Assembly (NCBI GenBank): GCA_003566335.1
Contig: PXDR01000038.1
Span: forward strand, 1 to 13,320
Length of the DNA stretch: 13,320 nucleotides
Reading direction: 5' to 3'
Origin: Cyanobacteria bacterium T3Sed10_344R1
GTDB lineage: Bacteria; Cyanobacteriota; Cyanobacteriia; Phormidesmidales; Phormidesmidaceae
Both the position numbers and the translations under genes were made by a program. Below, piece by piece: positions 1 through 6,939 of the stretch. Position 1 is the stretch's first letter. Every line of letters starts with the position of its first letter. The notes under the pieces were generated by a model. That model saw only the letters and a program-made list of their open reading frames with translations, ran no database searches and was not told the origin of the DNA.

Positions 1-353
1 CCCCAGAGGTTAGCCCCAGTCACTGCTGTCCCCTGCACCCGCCATCCCGCCACCGTCAGCTCCCGCGCCAAAATCAAAAACACCCCCCAGCCGGGCACCA
101 CGCCCAACTCCACCAAGGCGAGCAGCGGTGCCAGCACCAGCAGCTTGTCCACCAGCGGATCGAGGAACTTGCCCAGATCCGTCACCAAATTCAGGCGTCG
201 GGCCAAATAGCCATCCAGCCAATCGGTGCCTGCGGCAACCACAAAGGCGATGACACTGAACCATCGCCGTTCGGGGGTCGGGTCACTCAGGGCGATCAGC
301 ACCAGGGGTACCGCCAGCAGTCTTGATAGGGTGATCCAGGTTGGCAGGGTCAT
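1..353 (-). CDS. pgsA: CDP-diacylglycerol--glycerol-3-phosphate 3-phosphatidyltransferase, N-terminal part (cut by window edge)
   Basis: Phosphatidylglycerophosphate synthase joins CDP-diacylglycerol to glycerol-3-phosphate in the cytoplasmic membrane, the committed step to phosphatidylglycerol, an essential lipid of thylakoids and photosystem II. Translating the minus strand from the ATG at 353 gives 117 residues open to the window edge. The CDP-alcohol phosphatidyltransferase signature is complete: D44-x2-D47-G48-x2-A51-R52-x8-G61-x3-D65-x3-D69, whose Asp residues bind the metal ions and substrate. The start (MTLPTWITLSRLL) resembles the usual PgsA N-terminus, an amphipathic stretch before the first membrane helix. 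No clear Shine-Dalgarno is visible. It begins 44 bases after the antiporter stop on the same strand with no terminator between, so co-transcription is likely. About the last third of the protein lies outside the window. An ORF in another frame here (10-264) is a shadow. Confidence 0.9.
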   Translation of the reverse strand, partial: MTLPTWITLSRLLAVPLVLIALSDPTPERRWFSVIAFVVAAGTDWLDGYLARRLNLVTDLGKFLDPLVDKLLVLAPLLALVELGVVPGWGVFLILARELTVAGWRVQGTAVTGANLW

Positions 354-397
354 AAGGTTGGCAGGGTTGTAAAGGCATCACTCAGGACGTGACTCGA

Positions 398-2419
398 CTA
401 GAGCCGAGGATAGTGGATGATCACCATCGAAATCTCAGGCTGACGGCGGGCCAATAGCTCAGGGGCGCGGCCAATTACCGGCTGGCCAATGCGGCGACTG
501 CTGGCGGTAATCACCAGCAAATCTCCCGGCTCAATTCGATCAGACGCTGCGACCACGGACTTGCCTGAAAGTCGCTCTAGCTTCAGATCGGTGGCGAGAT
601 CCAAATTGCGGTAGCGGCTGGTGGTGCCGCCTGCCATCACCTGCACGATCTGGAGCTCTGACTTGAGTTCTGCGGCTAAAAGCTGGGCTAATGCGATCGC
701 ATGTTTAAACTCCTGCCGCGTGGTTTCCGCCTCCGACACCGCCAGCACCACCCGCTGGGTGTTTTTCAGCGGCGCGGGGAACCGGGCAATCAATACCGGT
801 ACTGTCGCCAGCCGCACCACCTTATCCAGCACCCCTCCCAAGAAGTTCTCCCGATAGGTGGAATAGCCCTTCCAACCACAGATGATGATGCTGGCATGGC
901 GCTCCGCCGCTGCCCGAATGATGCCCTTGTCGATTGAGTCATCCACCCGACCAATGGTTTCCACTTTCGCGACCGTAGCGTGGGCTAACTGCTCCGCTGC
1001 CGCCAGTAGTTGAGTTTGCTGGGTGATTGCATTGGCTGGCACCACCTCATTGGCATCTGCCGACACCACGTGAATCGGCAGCAGGGTTCCCTCCCCCCGT
1101 TTCACCAAAATCAAAGCCAGTTGCAGCAGATTATTCTCGGTGTTGGGGTTAGCCACCGGCACCAGCACCCGTCCGCCCCACTGGGGGCCGCTGGTTGCTT
1201 CCTGCTCCTGTCCTTGCTGGGGCTGAAACTGTCGCCCCCAGCGGTTGGTAATCCAGGGCGACAGAATGCAACTCGCCAAAATCATGGCGATGGTGCCGTT
1301 AATCGTCAGCTCGTCCACCAAATCAATGTTGAAGGCAACGGTAATCGCCGCCAGGGTCGAAGCGGCCTGGGCTACCGATAGGCCAAACATCACCATCACC
1401 CCGTTGGCCGGAATGCCAAAGCCCTTACCCATGCCCCAGGCAGCGGCATACTTACTCACCAGCTCCGCCCCAATCATCACCCCGGCCACCATCAGAGATT
1501 CCGGCTCCCCAATCAGCACCAGGGGATCTACCAACATCCCCACCGAGATTAAAAAGAACGGCACAAACAGGGTATTGCCAATGAACTGAATCCGGTTCAT
1601 CAGCGGGCTAAGCTGAGGGATCAGCTGGGTCAGGGCAATCCCCGCCAAAAACGCCCCCACAATCGGCTCCACCTGGATCATCCCGGCAATGGAGGACACC
1701 ACAAACAGCGTGGCCAGCACAAAGATAAATTCGGCGCTTTCATCCTGACCAAACTGCCGGAAAAACCAGCGGCCAATCAGGGGCACCCCTGCCAGCACCG
1801 CAATGGTGTAAATCGTTAGGGCCGGAATCAAAAAGAGCCAAAACCCCAATGTCAGCTCCCCTTCTGCGGCCCGCACCACCACTGCCAGAACCAGCAGGGC
1901 CAGAATATTGGTGATTAAGGTACCGCCCAGGGTGACCTTCACCACCCGTGATTTCATAATTCCCAGGCGATTCAAAATCGGTAGCGCCACCAGGGTATGG
2001 GAGGCAAAGCAGGAGGCCACCAAAATCGCGGCAAGCGGTTCGTAGCCAATGGCCAGCATGGCCCCAGTCCCGACCACCATCGGCAGCCCAAAGGTTGCCA
2101 GGCCAAAGGTAATCGCTTGGGTGGCGTTGCCTTTGAGATCATCCAGGCTAGTTTCTAGACCGCCCAGAAACATCAAAAACAGCAGGCCCACGGTGCCCAA
2201 CAGCTCAATCGTGGCGTCCCGCGCCAGAATATTTAGGCCGTGGGGGCCAACAATCACCCCAGCAATAATCAGGCCAATCAGCCCCGGCATTTTCAGCCGC
2301 TCCACTAGAAGTGGGGCCACCAGCATGATGGCGATGATGATCAAAAACACTTGCACTGGGTCAGTGATCGGCCCAGAGAGCTGAGCCACTAGCGACCAGT
2401 GGGTGAACAGTAGACTCAT
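398..2419 (-). CDS. Cation:proton antiporter (CPA2/Kef-like) with C-terminal tandem universal-stress-protein region
   Basis: A 673-residue inner-membrane or thylakoid Na+(K+)/H+ exchanger of the monovalent cation:proton antiporter-2 family. Residues about 20-395 form a dozen or so hydrophobic helices with family landmarks: PGLIGLIIAGVIVGPHGL near 45-62, FASHTLVALPIL at 138-149 in the unwound-helix region, and EPIVGAFLAGIAL at 251-263. After a Gln-rich linker (398-412) comes a UspA-like fold (about 417-546: RVLVPVANP start, IIICGWKG, ATVPVLIARF end) and a second, more diverged Usp-like unit (556-672). There is no Rossmann RCK/TrkA-N domain, so gating by NAD or glutathione as in KefB/KefC is not expected; the Usp pair may sense nucleotide instead (inference). 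ATG start with GGGAGGGG nine bases upstream (2429-2436). Ion specificity cannot be read from the sequence. Gene symbols of the NhaS series were not assigned because the paralog is unclear. Confidence 0.93.
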   Translation of the reverse strand: MSLLFTHWSLVAQLSGPITDPVQVFLIIIAIMLVAPLLVERLKMPGLIGLIIAGVIVGPHGLNILARDATIELLGTVGLLFLMFLGGLETSLDDLKGNATQAITFGLATFGLPMVVGTGAMLAIGYEPLAAILVASCFASHTLVALPILNRLGIMKSRVVKVTLGGTLITNILALLVLAVVVRAAEGELTLGFWLFLIPALTIYTIAVLAGVPLIGRWFFRQFGQDESAEFIFVLATLFVVSSIAGMIQVEPIVGAFLAGIALTQLIPQLSPLMNRIQFIGNTLFVPFFLISVGMLVDPLVLIGEPESLMVAGVMIGAELVSKYAAAWGMGKGFGIPANGVMVMFGLSVAQAASTLAAITVAFNIDLVDELTINGTIAMILASCILSPWITNRWGRQFQPQQGQEQEATSGPQWGGRVLVPVANPNTENNLLQLALILVKRGEGTLLPIHVVSADANEVVPANAITQQTQLLAAAEQLAHATVAKVETIGRVDDSIDKGIIRAAAERHASIIICGWKGYSTYRENFLGGVLDKVVRLATVPVLIARFPAPLKNTQRVVLAVSEAETTRQEFKHAIALAQLLAAELKSELQIVQVMAGGTTSRYRNLDLATDLKLERLSGKSVVAASDRIEPGDLLVITASSRRIGQPVIGRAPELLARRQPEISMVIIHYPRL

Positions 2420-2474
2420 GTAGACGATCCCCTCCCTTGGGATAGGTGTGCGAAAAGATGCAAGCAGGCGGGGA

Positions 2475-2526
2475 TGGATTTAGGTGGCTTCCGGATCTAA
2501 ATCCAAAATCTACCAAGACCTAAATC
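2475..2526 (-). promoter_or_regulatory. Two mutually exclusive stems in the antiporter leader
   Basis: TGGATTTAG (2475-2483) pairs perfectly with CTAAATCCA (2497-2505), 9 bp with a 13-base loop. The same left arm, GATTTAGGT (2477-2485), also pairs perfectly over 9 bp with ACCTAAATC (2518-2526). Both pairings cannot exist together. In antiporter-sense RNA the order is two competing upstream arms, then one shared downstream arm, ending 56 bases before the ATG. Whether transcription starts upstream of 2526 is not known; otherwise these may be protein-binding repeats. Confidence 0.5.
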
Positions 2527-2559
2527 GAGCTGATAAGCAGATCAATCTCACCTGAATGA

Positions 2560-2583
2560 CCTGGGTTGATCCCTGGGTTGATC
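2560..2583. repeat. 12-bp perfect tandem repeat (2 copies)
   Basis: CCTGGGTTGATC occurs at 2560-2571 and again, without spacing or mismatch, at 2572-2583, followed by a further partial TGGG. It lies in the divergent antiporter/protease spacer and could be a slippage product or a pair of protein-binding half-sites. Confidence 0.85.
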
Positions 2584-2694
2584 TGGGAGCGCTAGTCGGT
2601 TGGCAGTACCTCGACTCTAGCTGACCAGATACACCCTACTGCATCCCCTGGTGCCTTGATCTCTGCCCCTGGATAGCTTGACAGGGTTGGATAC

Positions 2695-2721
2695 TCTGAG
2701 CAAAGCGCGGTTTTGCTCAGA
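2695..2721. promoter_or_regulatory. Perfect 10-bp inverted repeat, operator or leader hairpin
   Basis: TCTGAGCAAA (2695-2704), a 7-base spacer, and TTTGCTCAGA (2712-2721) are exact reverse complements. No T-tract follows on either strand and no gene ends nearby, so it is not a usual terminator. It lies 11 bases after a TTGACA hexamer and about 90 bases before the protease start, which fits an operator or a hairpin in the protease leader. Confidence 0.55.
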
Positions 2722-2811
2722 CCCATAACTCACGCTGGCTCCGGCTGCCCTGTGGCATGATGGGGGCACAAGCTGTCCACCCCCTAGGTGTTGATCAAGG
2801 CCCCATTCTGG

Positions 2812-3681
2812 ATGTCATTTCCCCAGCCTCCGTTTAGCCAAATTAAAGCCCGCTATCTGGTGCTGAGCACGCTGTTATTAGGTTTGGCAGGCTCCATCGC
2901 GGTTGTGGCGCTTAACCTGACTGTCCTGCCCCAAATCGATCGGGATCCGCTGCTGGTGCCCGTGCTTTATGCCCTGATTATGGGAGGGCTTTGTGGCGTT
3001 GGCCTCTGGCTGGGCGATCGCAACCGACTCTCCTGGCCCCGGCTGATGGGCAGTTGGCTGACCGCTCGGGGGTGGCGACTGCAACTGCTGGTGATTCCCA
3101 CGCTGCTGTTTTCCCTGGGATCCTTTCAGGTCTCTTTTGTGGCGCTGTCTTGGGTGATGCCAGACTTTGTGGAGCAGGCTTTGCAGCAAGACCTCTTTGC
3201 CGACACGACAGACTCAGCAGCGTCCTGGCTGTACGAAAGTTTGCTGACGATTAATGTGGTGCTGGTGGCTCCCATTACCGAGGAGTTTATCTTTCGGGGG
3301 CTGTTGCTCCATCGCTGGGGCTACAAATGGACTTCGACAACCGCGATTTTGGCCTCGTCAATTTTATTTGGCTTCTTGCATACCAATGTGGTGGGGCTGA
3401 CTGTTTTTGGGATTATGATGGCCCTGCTGTATTGCACTACCGGCAGCTTGTGGGTACCGATTGTGGCCCACGCCCTCAACAATCTCGTGGTGTTGCTGCT
3501 GAGTACGGTGACCTCAACTGAGTCGCCTGACCCCGCCAGCAGCTTGGCCGAATTTCAGGCGAATTGGTGGATGGGGTTGATCTTAATGTTGGTCTCGGCC
3601 CCGGTGCTGATACCGTTTATCTGGCGACACTGGCCCCGAGGGAATGAACTGCCCTATGTCACCAACCGTTCCCGTCCTTAA
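2812..3681 (+). CDS. CPBP-family intramembrane metalloprotease (CAAX/Abi type)
   Basis: A polytopic membrane protein of 289 residues from the ATG at 2812 (297 if the GTG at 2788 is used; neither has a clear ribosome site, and I prefer the ATG because the protein then starts MSFPQPPFSQ just before the first helix). It has about seven to eight hydrophobic segments. The CPBP (CAAX prenyl protease / bacteriocin-processing) motifs are intact: EEFIFR, with the Glu pair at 157-158 and Arg162; FGFLH ending at His190; and HALNN with His220. These residues form the glutamate/histidine active site within the membrane. In bacteria such proteins process or protect against peptides or release membrane-held regulators; no substrate is evident here. 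The small ORF and the kinase gene follow on the same strand with overlaps or short spacing, suggesting one transcript. Confidence 0.9.
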   Translation: MSFPQPPFSQIKARYLVLSTLLLGLAGSIAVVALNLTVLPQIDRDPLLVPVLYALIMGGLCGVGLWLGDRNRLSWPRLMGSWLTARGWRLQLLVIPTLLFSLGSFQVSFVALSWVMPDFVEQALQQDLFADTTDSAASWLYESLLTINVVLVAPITEEFIFRGLLLHRWGYKWTSTTAILASSILFGFLHTNVVGLTVFGIMMALLYCTTGSLWVPIVAHALNNLVVLLLSTVTSTESPDPASSLAEFQANWWMGLILMLVSAPVLIPFIWRHWPRGNELPYVTNRSRP

Positions 3682-3880
3682 CCGTGCCGATCAGTGGCGT
3701 CCGGATCAGCAGTTTCCGGATCAACAGTTTCCGGTTCAGCATTTGCCAGATCAGCGGGTTACGAGGGTTGCGATCGGCGCATTGTCCGCCAGCGCTTTCA
3801 CTTTCATGGCCCAAGTCTTAGCCGGTTGCCTCTGTCTTTCCAGCCCCGTTATTAGCTCTATCGCGAGGATGTCACTGTGA
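3656..3880 (+). CDS. Possible small membrane protein with DQQFP-type pentapeptide repeats
   Basis: An unrecognised ORF of 74 residues from the ATG at 3656 (78 from the ATG at 3644). The 3656 start has GAGGGA 12 bases upstream, whereas for 3644 that motif is directly adjacent. It overlaps the protease 3' end by 26 bases, and its TGA overlaps the GTG start of the kinase (GTGA), a translational-coupling arrangement. Residues 10-30 are pentapeptides DQWRP, DQQFP, DQQFP, VQHLP, DQRVT; adjacent copies differ synonymously (CAG/CAA). The second half, from about VAIGALSASAFTF, is a hydrophobic stretch with two Cys, possibly one transmembrane helix or signal segment. No family is recognised. It could equally be non-coding spacer containing a 15-bp tandem repeat. 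Its position suggests that, if real, it belongs with the kinase. Confidence 0.4.
   Translation: MSPTVPVLNRADQWRPDQQFPDQQFPVQHLPDQRVTRVAIGALSASAFTFMAQVLAGCLCLSSPVISSIARMSL
3689..3763. repeat. 15-bp tandem repeat, about 5 degenerate units
   Basis: Units begin at 3689, 3704, 3719, 3734 and 3749, of the form GATCAGCAGTTTCCG. Units 2 and 3 differ at one base; units 1, 4 and 5 are more diverged. The period is a multiple of three and in the small-ORF frame reads as pentapeptides. It starts eight bases after the protease stop codon. Confidence 0.85.
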
Positions 3881-5868
3881 CTCGTCCAAGTTCATCGGGC
3901 AATGCCCTATCGTTCTTGGGCCCCCGCTATCGATTAGTGCGGGCGCTGGCCCAAGGCGGGTTTGGTCATACTTACCTGGCCGAAGATACCCACCGCTTCA
4001 ACGAACTCTGTGTGCTCAAAGAACTGGCTCCCCAAGTAGAAGGAGAGGCGGCGCTACAGAAAGCAAAGCAGCTCTTTGAGCGGGAAGCCGGGGTGCTATA
4101 CAAACTACAGCATCCCCAGATTCCTCGATTTCGAGAGCTGTTGCGGGTGGGAGAATCTGCCGGGGGGCATCTGTTTCTAGTCCAGGACTATATCGAAGGC
4201 CCCACTTACCGTGAGTTGCTGGATACACGCTGTCGCTATGGTTCAGCCTTTAACGAAACCGAGGTGATGCAACTGCTGGCCCATTTGCTGCCGGTGGTGG
4301 CCTACATCCACGGGGTGGGGGTGATCCATCGGGATATTTCCCCAGACAATCTGATTCTGCGCAACGCTGATGGCCTGCCGGTCTTAATTGACTTTGGTGG
4401 GGTGAAACAGATGTCAGCCACTGCCGAGGCCCAGTTTGGCGGCAGTCCGGCCACAGGCGCGAACGTCACCCGTCTGGGCAAGCTGGGCTATGCCCCAGTT
4501 GAGCAACTGCATCAAGGTAACGTGACTCCGGCCAGCGATTTGTACAGTCTGGCGGTGACTGTGGTGGTGTTGCTCACGGGGAAAGACCCTCAGGATCTTT
4601 ATGACGATGTCAAGGCGACTTGGCACTGGCGTCATCAGGTTTCTGTGAGCGATCGCTTGGGGCAAACCCTAGATCGAATGCTGTCCTCCCAACCGCAAAA
4701 CCGCTATCCCTCTGCTTCTGCGGTGATGGCCGCGCTCAATCTATCGGCCCAGACTCGACCTCGGGGGGTTAATCCTTCTGCGATCGCAACGGTTGCTGTC
4801 GGTCGCCCACCCCTACCTTCGACCTTTACGCCTAGCCGGGCAACGACGGAAGTGACTGCGGCAATTCCGGCCCGAGCCCGTCCGCCTCACCCCAAGACTA
4901 CTGTGGCCCGGCCCCAGGCTGTCCTCCCCCGTCAGGCTTCAACCAGGTCTTCGAGGCAGTTGTCGGGACTGATTCAAGCGGTTGTGGGCTTGGGATTAGT
5001 CCTAGGATCGGTGGCGGTGGTTTGGTGGGTGGCGGCGGAGTGGCAGCCAGGGTCAGTGCTGTCAGATTTGCCGAGCCAGACCGGGACAGGAGACTCAAAC
5101 GCTGAAGATGAACAAGCCCGGCAGCAGCAGCTCCGCGATCGCAGGGAAGCTTTAGGCATCGACAATCGCATTTGGGTGGCGATGACCGATCAGTTGTTTT
5201 TTGACCGGCACCCCAATCTGGTCGGCCAGTCCCTCAGCGACGCCCCAGAAGACGCCCCCCTGCGGTTGCGATGGCAGACCGTAGCCACAGATTTGCTGGA
5301 TAAGTTAGACAGCCACCTAAGTTCAACAACCCGAGAACGCCTAGGCAGCTACCGCATTGATAATTTAGACAACTGGACGCAGCGGGTAAACCAACTGTCT
5401 GTCAGTCGCCGGGCCTTAAATGCCCTGGCGGATGCCCAGTTTCAGCGGCTGTTCCCTAACCAGGCCGATGGGGACTTCCTGGATCAGCCGATGGGTCAGG
5501 TTTGGTATGCCTTAGCAGAAGACCAGGTGCGGGCGATGGAAGCAGGGGAAGGGCTGACGGCGGTAACCTTTGAGGCGGGTGAGTCTAGTCAACAGCAGTC
5601 AGGTCAGCTAGAGCCAGGAACTGGGCAGATTTATACTCTGTATCTCTCGGAAGGACAGCAGTTTCGCCTCAATCTCCAGGCTCCGCGCAACAGTACCCGC
5701 CTGTCGATTTATTTGCCCCAGCCCTCATCAGAGCAGCCTTACTTACTCTCCCTCAGTCGTGATCGGAGCTGGGCGGGGGAGCTTCCTCAAACGGGGTATT
5801 ACGAAGTGATGGTCGTCTCTAACCGCGATCGCACCTTCGAGTATCAGCTCACCTTGGCTACTGACTAG
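3877..5868 (+). CDS. Transmembrane serine/threonine protein kinase with extracytoplasmic C-terminal region
   Basis: A 663-residue Hanks-type kinase. The cytoplasmic kinase domain spans about 18-288: Gly loop GGFGHTYLAED (27-37), ATP-binding Lys48 in VLKEL, a likely C-helix Glu (E70 in FEREAG), catalytic loop HRDISPDN (151-158), DFG (172-174) and GYAPVEQ (204-210). The usual HRDxK lysine is Ser155, a variant also met in other bacterial kinases. A Pro/Arg/Ala-rich linker (about 292-362) leads to one membrane helix (about 365-386), then an outside portion with an unrecognised conserved-looking block (425-552) and a beta-rich C-terminus (575-662) resembling a PPC-like (pre-peptidase C-terminal) domain. 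GTG start with AGGA seven bases upstream (3866-3869). Targets are unknown. Its neighbour is the CPBP protease, so envelope signalling is an inference from context. Confidence 0.93.
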   Translation: MTRPSSSGNALSFLGPRYRLVRALAQGGFGHTYLAEDTHRFNELCVLKELAPQVEGEAALQKAKQLFEREAGVLYKLQHPQIPRFRELLRVGESAGGHLFLVQDYIEGPTYRELLDTRCRYGSAFNETEVMQLLAHLLPVVAYIHGVGVIHRDISPDNLILRNADGLPVLIDFGGVKQMSATAEAQFGGSPATGANVTRLGKLGYAPVEQLHQGNVTPASDLYSLAVTVVVLLTGKDPQDLYDDVKATWHWRHQVSVSDRLGQTLDRMLSSQPQNRYPSASAVMAALNLSAQTRPRGVNPSAIATVAVGRPPLPSTFTPSRATTEVTAAIPARARPPHPKTTVARPQAVLPRQASTRSSRQLSGLIQAVVGLGLVLGSVAVVWWVAAEWQPGSVLSDLPSQTGTGDSNAEDEQARQQQLRDRREALGIDNRIWVAMTDQLFFDRHPNLVGQSLSDAPEDAPLRLRWQTVATDLLDKLDSHLSSTTRERLGSYRIDNLDNWTQRVNQLSVSRRALNALADAQFQRLFPNQADGDFLDQPMGQVWYALAEDQVRAMEAGEGLTAVTFEAGESSQQQSGQLEPGTGQIYTLYLSEGQQFRLNLQAPRNSTRLSIYLPQPSSEQPYLLSLSRDRSWAGELPQTGYYEVMVVSNRDRTFEYQLTLATD

Positions 5869-5883
5869 GGGCCAGGATGTTGC

Positions 5884-5906
5884 CCAAGGGTGATCCCCGG
5901 TTTTTT
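5884..5906 (+). terminator. Weak rho-independent terminator candidate after the kinase
   Basis: Sixteen bases after the kinase stop, CC-aa-GGG, loop TGAT, CCC-c-GG (5884-5900) forms a short interrupted stem followed directly by TTTTTT (5901-5906). The stem is only five base pairs with an internal loop, so termination may be partial and the next gene may be reached by read-through. Confidence 0.45.
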
Positions 5907-6002
5907 GTATACTGACCTCAGCCCCTGCCGTGAGCGGGAGTGCGATCGCATCGCTAGATCTCGCTGTATTCTCGCCATGTTAAAAGGAGTGCGCCAAGCA
6001 TT

Positions 6003-6926
6003 ATGAAAGTAGCCGTTACCGGAGCCACTGGATTTGTCGGCAGTCGCCTTGTGGAGCGGCTTCATCAGGCTGGCCATAGCGTGATTGTGCTCAGCCGCGA
6101 TGCGGATCGGGCGCGGCGGGTTTTTCCAGCCAGCGCCTTTGCCAATGTGGAAGTGGTGGCCTACAACCCTCTGGAATCTGGCAGTTGGCAAGGCGTCCTG
6201 GTGGGCTGTGACGGCGTAGTGAATCTGGCGGGAGAGACGATTGCAGAGCGCTGGACGCCAGACCGGAAGCAGGCGATTCTCACGAGCCGCCAGCAGGGTA
6301 CCCAAAAGCTGGTGGAGGCAATTGCCCAGGCGAATCCTCGGCCTGGCGTATTGGTCAGCGCGTCGGCGATTGGCTACTACGGCACCAGTGAAACCGCCAC
6401 CTTTGACGAAACGACTCCCCCAGCTGATCCAGACAACTACCTGTCCCAGGTCTGCCAAGCCTGGGAAGCGGCAGCTCAAAAAGTGACCCCTAGCGGGACT
6501 CGACTGGTGATTCTGCGAACCGGAATAGTGTTGGGTTTGGGTGGGGCGATTGGCAAGATGCTGACCCCGTTTCGGCTGTTTGCGGGTGGCCCGATTGGCA
6601 GCGGTCGCCAGTGGTTTTCCTGGATTCATCGGGATGATTTGGTTAGCCTGATCATCAAGGCGCTAGAAGATTCCAGTATGACTGGGGTCTACAACGCCAC
6701 AGCCCCCAACCCGGTGCGAATGGCTGATTTGAGTCAGAGTTTGGGCAAAGTGTTGAATCGTCCGTCGTGGTTGCCAGTGCCTGAGTTTGTGCTTGAACTG
6801 CTGTTAGGGGACGGCGCTCAAGTGGTTTTAGAAGGACAACAGGTGTTACCGAAACGGACTCAGTCAGTAGGGTTTGAGTATGCCTATCCCGAAGTGACGG
6901 CAGCCCTGGCCGAAATTGTCAGCTAG
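6003..6926 (+). CDS. TIGR01777-family NAD(P)-binding epimerase-like protein (YfcH type)
   Basis: A 307-residue short-chain dehydrogenase/epimerase-fold protein. The Rossmann dinucleotide loop is TGATGFVG (6-13); other family marks are NLAGE (74-78), SASAIGYYG (119-127), and GGPIGSGRQWFSWIHRDD (195-212), typical of TIGR01777. The C-terminal DUF1731 segment (about 256-306) ends with LEGQQVLPKR and GFEYAYP, so the protein is full length. The family is soluble and its reaction is not established; older annotation as a SulA-like cell-division inhibitor is not supported by this sequence. ATG start, with AAGGAG at 5984-5989, 13 bases upstream, a slightly long spacing. A HIP1 site lies in the leader (5942). 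It ends 13 bases from the stop codon of the convergent GGDEF gene, with no room for a separate terminator. Confidence 0.9.
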   Translation: MKVAVTGATGFVGSRLVERLHQAGHSVIVLSRDADRARRVFPASAFANVEVVAYNPLESGSWQGVLVGCDGVVNLAGETIAERWTPDRKQAILTSRQQGTQKLVEAIAQANPRPGVLVSASAIGYYGTSETATFDETTPPADPDNYLSQVCQAWEAAAQKVTPSGTRLVILRTGIVLGLGGAIGKMLTPFRLFAGGPIGSGRQWFSWIHRDDLVSLIIKALEDSSMTGVYNATAPNPVRMADLSQSLGKVLNRPSWLPVPEFVLELLLGDGAQVVLEGQQVLPKRTQSVGFEYAYPEVTAALAEIVS

Positions 6927-6939
6927 TTTGCATCTGCAA

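Larger units (their letters stand above)
2420..2811. other. Divergent intergenic region, antiporter / membrane protease
   Basis: About 390 bases without a convincing gene, serving as 5' region for both flanking genes. It holds two alternative inverted repeats near the antiporter start (2475-2526), a 12-bp perfect tandem repeat (2560-2583), a consensus-like -35 hexamer TTGACA at 2678-2683 facing the protease but without a good -10 at normal spacing, and a perfect 10-bp inverted repeat (2695-2721). GATC is several-fold over-represented (seven sites, counting one at 2793). Confidence 0.7.

Noticed and set aside
10..264. Minus ORF of 84 residues at the left edge
   Set aside because: Out of frame with pgsA; the CDP-alcohol phosphatidyltransferase motif is in the neighbouring frame, which stays open to the edge.
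2812..3681. Abortive-infection (phage defence) role for the CPBP protein
   Set aside because: The Abi name for this family is historical; no toxin, bacteriocin or other defence gene is nearby.
5865..6629. Minus-strand ORF of 254 residues opposite the epimerase-like gene
   Set aside because: Entirely antisense to a well-supported family member, His/Arg/Pro-rich with no domain; a shadow of high-GC codon use.
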